Source of the DNA: Medicago truncatula
Taxonomy: Eukaryota; Streptophyta; Magnoliopsida; Fabales; Fabaceae
DNA: 64,000 bases
Direction of reading: 5' to 3'
Assembly (NCBI RefSeq): GCF_003473485.1
Contig: NC_053049.1
Location: 25,379,292-25,443,291, forward strand
The translations under genes were made by a program, and so were the position numbers. Of the stretch, positions 57,076 to 64,000 are shown in pieces (positions within the stretch are counted from its first letter, which is position 1; each line of letters starts with the position of its first letter). A model generated the notes under the pieces. It was not told where the DNA came from. It did no database searches and saw nothing but the letters and a program-made list of their open reading frames with translations.

Positions 57076-58690
57076 TCATGCATGCATGAATGATTGAAAT
57101 GCATGATGGTTGACAGTTTGTAGACACGACTTCATGGGGAAGACAAGACATTAGAGTATTGGGCACGTGGTGGCTCGTGCTATAACACATGTTCACTAGG
57201 GAAATAGACTTCCTTCATGGGGAATCTTCTCTGGGGATAACGTCGTTTGAGAGACGCACCGAGACTATAACTGGGGACATAGAAAAGGTAGACAGGTACG
57301 AGTTGTTCTTGATTCGAACTGGTCACTCGATTGAAAGCAAAGGCAAATAGACAGGTGCGAGCTTGTTCTTGGATGCGAACTGGTTACTCCACCGGAGACA
57401 AAGACAAAATAGACAGGCGCAAGCTGCTCTTGGATCGAGCTAGCCACTTGAGCGAACAGAAACAGATAGACGGGTACAAGCTGTTCTTGGACTTGAACTA
57501 GCCACTTGACCAAAATCATAGACACATAGACAGGTACGAGCCGTTCTTGGATTCGAACTGGTAACTCGACCGATAACATTGAAAAGTAAACGGGTACAAG
57601 TCGTTCTTGGATGCGAACTGGTAACTTGACCAAACAGAAACATATTGACAGGTACAAGCTGCTCTTGGATTGAGCTGGGCACTTGACCAAAATCATAAAC
57701 ACATAGACAGGTACGAGCTGTTCTTGATTCGAACTGGTAACTCGACCGGGGTCATGGAAAAGTAGATAGGTACGAGTTGTTCTTGGATTCGAACTGGTCA
57801 CTCGACCGAAAGCAAAGGCAAATAAACAGGTGTGAGCTTGTTCTTGGATGCGAACTAGTTACTCCACTGGACAGAAACATATAGACAGGTACAAGCTGCT
57901 CTTGGATTGAGCTAGCCACTTGACCAAACGGAAACATATTGACAGGTACAAGCTGCTCTTGGATTGAGCTGGGCACTCGACCGATAACATAAGCAAATTG
58001 ATAGGTACAAGCTGTTCTTGGACTTGAACTAGCCACTTGACCAAACAGAAACATATTGACAGGTACAAGCTGCTCTTGGATTGAGCTGGGCACTCGACCG
58101 GGAATAAAGGCAGACAGACAGGTGCGAGTAGTTCTTGGATCTGAACTGGTTACTCGACCGATAACATTGGAAAGTAAACGGGTGCAAGTCGTTCTTGGAT
58201 GTGAACTGGTAACTTGACCAAACAGAAACATATTGACAGGTACAAGCTGCTCTTGGATTGAGCTGGGCACTCGACCGATAACATAAGCAAATAGGTAGGT
58301 TCAAGCTGCTCTTGGATTGAGCTAGCCACTTGACCAAGCAGAAACAGAATCACTGGGATTTAGTTTTTTTTGACAAAATATAGATTGAGATTGACTTGAC
58401 ATCGATTTGAATTGAAAGGTAGAAATTGACCGATATTATTGGCTCACAAGGTTTTAACAGGGAACCTGACATGAGTATTGAATGGAGACTGATGTTGACA
58501 TTGGAAATGCAATATGCATGGATGATATAACAGTTTCATTAAATGCATGGGCACGTAATATGCATGATTATGCATGTATGAATGCTTGTAATGCATGACT
58601 GTTGGCATTTTGTAGGCACGACTTCACGGGGAAGACAAGACATCAGAGTATTGGGCACGTAGTGGCTCGTGCTATATTACACATTCTTGG
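57076..58690. repeat. 1.49-kb higher-order duplication
   Basis: The block 'cacgacttca(t/c)ggggaagacaagacat...gggcacgt.gtggctcgtgct' occurs at 57124-57185 and again 1492 bp later. It is preceded in both places by 'atgcatgatgtatg'-like AT words and a related 'cactggg.attt...ttgacttgac.tc' segment (56393-56480, 58350-58420). So the hairpin arrays are embedded in a larger duplicated unit. Confidence 0.8.
57290..58345. repeat. ~60-bp hairpin repeat array, block 2
   Basis: About 18 units, more diverse than in block 1. Consensus GGTACRAGCTGYTCTTGGAT then TGARCTNGNNACTYGACC. Units switch between CGAG/CTCG and CAAG/CTTG in the outer helix and between GTTC/GAAC and GCTC/GAGC in the inner helix, nearly always together. 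GGT and ACC at the unit edges extend the outer helix past a bulged A. Minus-strand ORFs of 145-178 codons here are repeat by-products. Confidence 0.92.
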
Positions 58691-58913
58691 AAATCCTCTT
58701 TGGAGATGACGTCGTTGGGAGACGTTTCGGAACCATGGCTGAGGGCAGGTAGCTATGCATCTTGCTGGGGATAGAATCTTGGAAGACCCGACTGGGGAAA
58801 ACGCCGTTGTGCTGGGCATTTCAGCGCTGGGTATGTTGTAGACATTGCATCTGTGGTCAATGCTTTTGCATGTTATATTCTCATTTTCATTCATCATTTT
58901 TTGCATCCCATTT

Positions 58914-59805
58914 TTGCCTGGATCGCCCTTTCGGGTTTTCGGTCCACCGGGGAAATAAATTCTTTTCAATGCCCCATTTTTGCCTGAATTGCCCTTTCGG
59001 GTTGTCAATCCAGCGGGGTGCTCATTTTTGCCTAAGTCGCCCTTTCGGGTTTTCAACTTAGCGAGCTCATTCATTTTCATGCATTTTCATTCTGTTTTTT
59101 CATTCTTGCCATTGACCACAGACTATCCCGGAGGAGAACCTGCTTGTAACATATATTGAAATAGACATCAACATACTCTCGCTCATGCATGTTTCATTTG
59201 AATGTACCCTGTTGCTCAGGTTTGCTTTTCAAAATAGACAAAAAGTTTTCAATTTTCAAAAATGTTCGTTTCAGGCATTGTCATTATCAAAATAGAAAGA
59301 AAATATTTTTGTATATAACTTTGAAAGTAGAAGAAAATAGAGTTTTCAAACAAAAGCAAAGGCTCAAATTGATGTATAAGAGTGGTGGTCAGCCAAAGGC
59401 ATGACTCCACGGATTCACAAAGCTTGGAAAATGGTAATTTTATTGGTTGGTGGTACATTGAACACAGCAATCATTACACTTCCTGGAAACTTTGAATTCG
59501 CAAGCGTAGGAGCTTTAGATGAAGATAGTCATTAACAGCAGCAGATGTCCCAAGGGGGACGGTGGTTGGTCAGATATAGTTACTTGCCTTTTGTTTCAAT
59601 CTCATTTTTGCATGAACCGCCCTTCCGGGTTTTCGGCTCATCGAGACGCTCATTCTTGCCTGAGTTGTGTACAATCTCAGCGAGCTTTTCATATATATTT
59701 TTTGTCCCTTATTTTTGCCTGGACCGCCCTTTCGGGTTTTCGATCCACCGGGAAGCGCATTTTTGCCTAGGCCGCCCTTTCGGGTTTTCGACCTACCACG
59801 CTGTT
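58914..59805. repeat. CCCTTTCGGG hairpin repeats
   Basis: Six dispersed copies of TTGCCTGGATCGCCCTTTCG followed by GGTTTTCGGTCCACCGG (near 58914, 58980, 59026, 59608, 59714 and 59761), plus a reduced one at 59656. Each has an inner CCC/GGG stem with loop TTTC, and outer arms that differ between copies but pair within each copy. They lie between the hairpin arrays and the integrase stop codon. Minus-strand ORFs crossing them are not conserved-looking. Confidence 0.88.
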
Positions 59806-59817
59806 CTTTTCATATTT

Positions 59818-62271
59818 TTAGGCAAAATATTTCTTGACTATATCGGCATTCACTGGATTTGGAAGTTCCACACCATCCATGTGTGTAAGGATTAAAGCAC
59901 CACCGGAGAAGGCCTTCTTGACAACATAAGGACCTTCATAGTTAGGCGTCCACTTGCCCCTTGGGCCGGGTTGCTGGCTTACCCTCCTTTTCAATACAAG
60001 TTCCCCTACCTTGAATCCTCGAGGATGGACTTTCTTGTCAAAAGCAGTCTTCATTCTTGCTTGATATGACTGTCCACGAGCCATGGCATCCATACGTTTT
60101 TCCTCAATCAAATTCAACTGATCATACCGGCTTTGGCACCATTCAGCCTCGGATAACTTTGCTTCCATGATCACACGGAGAGATGGGATCTCCACTTCCA
60201 AAGGAAGAACTGCTTCCATACCATATACAAGAGAGAAAGGGGTTGCCCCGGTCGAACTGCGCACAGTAGTACGGTAGCCATGCAGAGCATAGGGTAACAT
60301 CTCATGCCAGTCCTTGTAAGTGGTTACCATCTTCTGGACAATTCTTTTGATATTCTTGTTGGCGGCCTCAACTGCACCATTCATCTGAGGTCTATAAGGA
60401 GAAGAGTTATGGTGCTCAATTTTGAATTCTTCACAAAGAGCTTGCACCACATTGTTGTTCAGGTTGGTACCATTGTCAGTAATAATCTTGCTGGGAACAC
60501 CATATCGACAGATGATGTTGTTCTTGATGAACTTAGCTACCACTTGCTTGGTCACATTGGTATAAGATGCTGCTTCAACCCACTTGGTGAAGTAGTCAAT
60601 TGCCACTAAGATGAAACGATGACCATTTGAAGCCTTCGGTTCAATTCTTCCAATCATGTCAATGCCCCACATTGAGAACGGCCATGGGGACGAAATAACA
60701 TTGAGAGCGTGCGGAGGCACGTGAATCTTATCAGCATAGATTTGACATTTGTGGCACTTTCTGGCGTGCTGGTAGCAATCATGCTCCATGGCCATCCAGT
60801 AGTAACCTGCTCGTAACAACTTCCTTGACATAGTATGCCCTGTAGCATGGGTCCCGAAGGTACCGTCATGTACATCATGCATTAACTGCTCTGCTTCATG
60901 TTCATCAACACATCTTAATAATACCATGTCATAGTTTCTCTTGTACAGAATATCTCCATCTAACAGGAATCTACTGGCCAATCTTCTCAGGGTCTTCTTA
61001 TCTTGTTTGGAAGCACCCGGCGGATACTCACGGCTCAGCAAGAACTGCTTGATGTCATAGTACCAGGGTTTATAGTCAACCACATTTTCACCAACCTGAT
61101 CGATCACATCCCCAATAGCAAACACATGCGAAGGTCTTTCAAGGCGTTGCACTTTGATTATTGGCACATCATTCCAATGGTTTACTCGAAACATGGAGGA
61201 TAGAGTAGCAAGAGCATCAGCCATTTGGTTCTCATCACGAGGAATATGGTGCAGCTCAACCTTTGTAAAATATGTCAGCAAACGTCTCGCATAATCACGA
61301 TAAGGAATCAACTTAGCATGGTGGGTCTCCCATTCACCCTTTATCTGATTGATGACGAGCGCAGAATCTCCATAGATGTCGAGGTGTTTGATTCTCATGT
61401 CAATGGCTTCCTCGATCCCGAAGATACATGCTTCATATTCAGCCATATTGTTGGTACATTCGAACAGAATTCGGGCGGTAAAAGGAATGTGATGCCCCTG
61501 TGGGGATACAATGACTGCCCCAATTCCTTTACCATAAGCATTGACAGCACCATCAAAGACTAAACCCCACTTGCTATTGGGATCTGGACCTTCATTAATC
61601 AACGGTTCTTCGCAGTCTTTTGATTTCAGATACATGATCTCTTCATCAGGGAAATCGAATTCAATTGGTTGATAATCATCAAGAGGTTGGTAAGCCAGAT
61701 GATCGGCAAGAATGCTACCTTTGATTGCCTTTTGAGTTTTGAACACAATATCATATTCAGACAAAAGCATCTGCCAGCGTGCAATCTTCCCAGTAACAAC
61801 AGCTTTCTCAAAGATATACTTTATCGGATCCATTCTGGATATCAACCAAGTTGTATGATTCACCAAATAATGACGCAGGCGTTTGGCAGCCCAAGCTAGA
61901 CCACAACAAGTCTTCTCAAGCATTGTATACCGAGTTTCACAGTCGGTGAACTTCTTGCTCAGATAGTAGATAGCATGTTCTTTCTTTCCAGTCTCATCTT
62001 GTTGACCAAGCACGCATCCCACATATTCATCAAACACTGACAAATACAAAATCAAAGGCCTTCCTTCCACGGGAGGGACAAGGATAGGTGGTTCCAGCAG
62101 GTAATTCTTGATGCTATCAAAAGCTTCCTGGCATTCATCGTTCCATACAATAGGCTGATTCTTGCTCAAGCAGTCGAGTGATCTCATATGGTATATCATC
62201 ATCCTCTTCATCTTCGGCTTCATACACAGGGAATTCAAAATTTGAAGGAACCGTAGGATTACTGTGTTCAA
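59818..62271 (-). pseudogene. Ogre-type pol: dual RNase H and integrase, RT deleted
   Basis: An 817-codon open frame. From about residue 50 it holds the retroviral-type RNase H remnant (VGCVLGQQDETGKKEHAIYY), then a second RNase H (WGLVFDGAVNAYGKGIGAVI, NNMAEYEACIFGIEEAID, YGDSALVINQIKGEWE), then integrase: zinc finger ending CHKCQIYADK, catalytic core WGIDMIG, TDNGTN and NGAVEAANK for D-D-E, and a C-terminal KVGELVLKRR part. The first 40 or so codons are out of frame with their origin: in another frame they read NFEFPVYEAEDEEDDDIPYE, the segment before RT in Ogre-type elements. The RT domain that should lie between (hundreds of residues) is absent. The remaining ORF has no stop. Plant retrotransposon. 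Confidence 0.9.
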
Positions 62272-62950
62272 CGGGTTTATTATGGTTCAAACTGCATAGA
62301 ATGGTTGAATGATTTTAGAAAATGGTTTTTTTTTTTTCTTTTTATGCAGTTCTTTGAAATTGATAAGAAAAATAAAGATGTTTTGGTTTTTTCTGGTATT
62401 ACCATTATTTCCAAGAAAAAAAAAATCACTAAAAAATAAAAGTCGTGAAAGAAACGACGATTTTTGTTAATAACGGCGATGCCGAAACAAACACGCCCTT
62501 TCAGAAATATCACTTTCGCTTCGGGCAGAGCGAGAGGATGGTTATTTTGAAAAACAAAACACTTAAGCAACAAGACACATTATTCGGAAACATGCATGAT
62601 TGAATGAATGTTGATGGCATCACAATTTCTCGCAATGCCTCCTGGTATAACAAACATAGGCCTAGGACTACATCCAGTCGCCTCTTCAGTAATTGCATTG
62701 ATAAACTCAGCACTGTAGAAGATTCATGTGGCATTGTACTTGTAAGGAATAGCCTTTGTAGAAGTGTAAGGTACTGGTCCGGGCAGCCTTATCACTAGAG
62801 GCTCAACATTCTCTTTTGAAGGCACGCTCTTGACGGGCGGATCATGAAAGACTGGCACAATCACACAGACGTCGCTGACAGTCAAATGATTGTTGTTCAT
62901 CAAGCTCTGGATGTCATTTTGAACAACGCAGCAACCCAAAGGATTACAGA
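62272..62950 (-). pseudogene. Gag-pol spacer remnant of the Ogre element
   Basis: The minus strand continues the gag frame at 62939-62724 (VCVIVPVFHDPPVKSVPS, LVIRLPGPVPYTSTKAIPYK), then shifts frame to read FINAITEEATG and PRPMFVIPGGIARNCD at about 62700-62600. After about 62580 no related protein is recognisable, and 62280-62560 is A/T-rich filler with no clear origin. Frameshifts and a deletion make it non-coding as a whole. Confidence 0.7.
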
Positions 62951-62951
62951 A

Positions 62952-64000
62952 TCATTCTTGGCAATTGGCATGATCATGGTCAAACAGAGAGGCTTGACAT
63001 AACTTGATGTGTAGAGGTACCAGAGGAGTTGCGACGTTGCGGACATCAAGTCTCGGAGCTTCTTCACACACTTCGATCATATTCACAGCGGCATGATTTG
63101 GAAGAGGATTGTCGAGGACGTGTGGGACATTATTCTCAAAAGTCAGCTTCCCTTGATCGATGAGCTTCTTCACGATATACTTCAAAGCATAACACCCCTC
63201 GACATCATGACCTAGGGCACCTTGATGAAAGTCGCATTTGAGATCAGACCGGAACTTGGGAGGCGACGGATCAGGTGGAGGCTTGCCCTGTCTGGTTGTG
63301 CAGTGCCCTTTGAGAAGTAGAGTCGGGAGTAATTCAGCATATAACATTGGTATCAGAGGAAAGGTAGGTCTAGCTGGTTGCTGCTGTCGTTGTTGAGCTG
63401 GAGGCTGTTGTTGCATTCGCTGGACGACGGCATTAACGGGTACCTGAGGTTGACCCGATGGCAAAGGATACTGATGATAGAATGGTGGAAAGAAGGGATG
63501 CTGAGAGTATTGCGCATACGTGTACGACGGAGGTAGCTGAGCAGCATTGATGTCCATGACCTGGAACGTGATCAGAAAGGTTTCGGGACAGATAGTTATT
63601 GGCAGATCTATCTCCCCAAGAATGTTCTTACGGGATCCGTCGAAGGCTTTAACCAGAAAGGTGCTCATTCCCAAGGGAGTTCCCCGATAGCTCAATCGAT
63701 CCAGAGTGGCCGTTGTCTGAGGCAAGGTGGTATTGACAGAGACATGGTTCTTCCCAGGAATCTGGCCATTATTGACAGTACCAGAAACGCCAGCTGCAGT
63801 ACTGGGAGTGAAGAACGGTGGAAGCCCATACGGAAACCCAGCTGTCATAGCAAAGCGAGCGTCTGCAGATGTGGTTGGGAGCACGCTTGTAGTCACCGGT
63901 GCAGCTGTGGCTATAGGGATAGCCGTAGCTGATTGCTCTTGAGCAGCTAGTAGAGCAGTCATGACGTCATTAGCTTTAGCCAATTCCTCCTTTAGAGAGG
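62952..64000 (-). pseudogene. Ogre-type gag with an in-frame protease segment
   Basis: The open frame continues past the window's right edge (the codons before ATG 63983 are also open: LKEELAKAND), so the internal Met is not the true start. The frame contains a Pro/Gln-rich gag part and a gag-type zinc-finger-like segment (CDFHQGALGHDVEGCYALK) followed by LIDQGKLTFEN. Between them, at about 63720-63550, it carries DRLSYRGTPLGMSTFLVKAF and LPITICPETFLITFQVMDIN, a sequence that in Ogre-type elements belongs to the protease downstream of gag. The reading frame stays open across both joints. Confidence 0.75.

Larger units (their letters stand above)
51879..64000 (-). mobile_element. Ogre/Tat-type Ty3/gypsy element (partial)
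   Basis: A minus-strand element running off the right edge. From right to left: gag (64000-62952), gag-pol spacer remnants, RNase H-integrase ORF (62271-59818), a 4.4-kb 3' region of tandem repeats, a polypurine tract (AAATAGGGGCAGC) and a 3' LTR starting TGTTATACCCTGTTTTTGG at 55391. A second RNase H before integrase and the huge repeat-rich 3' region are family traits of the Tat/Ogre group in legumes. The reverse transcriptase is missing, so this copy is non-autonomous. Confidence 0.85.

Noticed and set aside
56646..57104. Minus-strand ORFs of 80-152 codons as an Asn/Gln-rich repeat protein
   Set aside because: They are open because an 18-bp motif without stops is repeated; two or three frames are open at once with the same kind of low-complexity product.
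55673..58345. CRISPR-like array of palindromic repeats
   Set aside because: Spacers are also repeats of each other, the host is a plant, and no cas-like gene is present. They are retrotransposon 3' repeats.
57265..58353. Minus-strand ORFs of up to 178 codons in the hairpin array
   Set aside because: Unit length near a multiple of three and absence of stops in the unit keep frames open. The variation between units preserves base pairing rather than amino acids.

Overview
This window looks like nuclear DNA from a flowering plant, most likely a legume of the Medicago/Trifolium/pea group. That is an inference from the Ogre/Tat-type retrotransposon, the Mutator-type foldback elements, SIRE-like copia ends and AT-rich spacers. 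All assignments come from reading the sequence; no database was searched.

Layout. 1-4587: gene-free AT-rich spacer with a small foldback MITE. 4588-7533: an 807-bp segment repeated three times, each unit carrying a minus-strand tRNA-Ser(AGA); two copies look intact and the third is cut by an insertion. 7736-18359: a nest of Ty3/gypsy sequence in both orientations, holding a decayed plus-strand element (LTR at 10449, gag/pol relic 13947-16818) that is itself hit by two Mutator-like MITEs with 9-bp target duplications. 18360-21400: AT-rich DNA with a short SINE and a duplicated foldback element set in (TA)n. 21445-27446: a universal-stress-protein gene of the PHOS32/34 type. Its last two codons and stop appear to lie about 5.2 kb downstream, beyond an intron that holds six near-identical 651-bp tandem repeats. 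31113-48335: a small cluster of S-domain (G-type lectin) receptor kinases, with a truncated 5' relic and two full seven-exon paralogues (35005-40958 and 44132-48335), whose introns and spacers hold SINE, hAT, Mutator-like, foldback and copia insertions. 48850-50594: a FAR1/MULE transposase relic and a copia 3' end. 51879-64000: a minus-strand Ogre/Tat Ty3/gypsy element running off the right edge, with a long LTR, a 4.4-kb 3' region full of tandem repeats, an RNase H-integrase ORF that lacks the reverse transcriptase, and a rearranged gag.

The host genes are one USP, two receptor kinases and two or three tRNAs; the rest is mostly transposon sequence. The receptor kinases are plasma-membrane signalling proteins and the USP a probable MAP-kinase substrate, but nothing here shows they act together.

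The most unusual signal is in the 3' region of the Ogre element. About 30 tandem ~60-bp units each form a two-helix hairpin whose arms change in a compensating way (CGAG/CTCG to CAAG/CTTG, GTTC/GAAC to GCTC/GAGC). A second, unrelated set of repeats around CCCTTTCGGG shows the same behaviour. This suggests a maintained nucleic-acid structure rather than passive satellite DNA.
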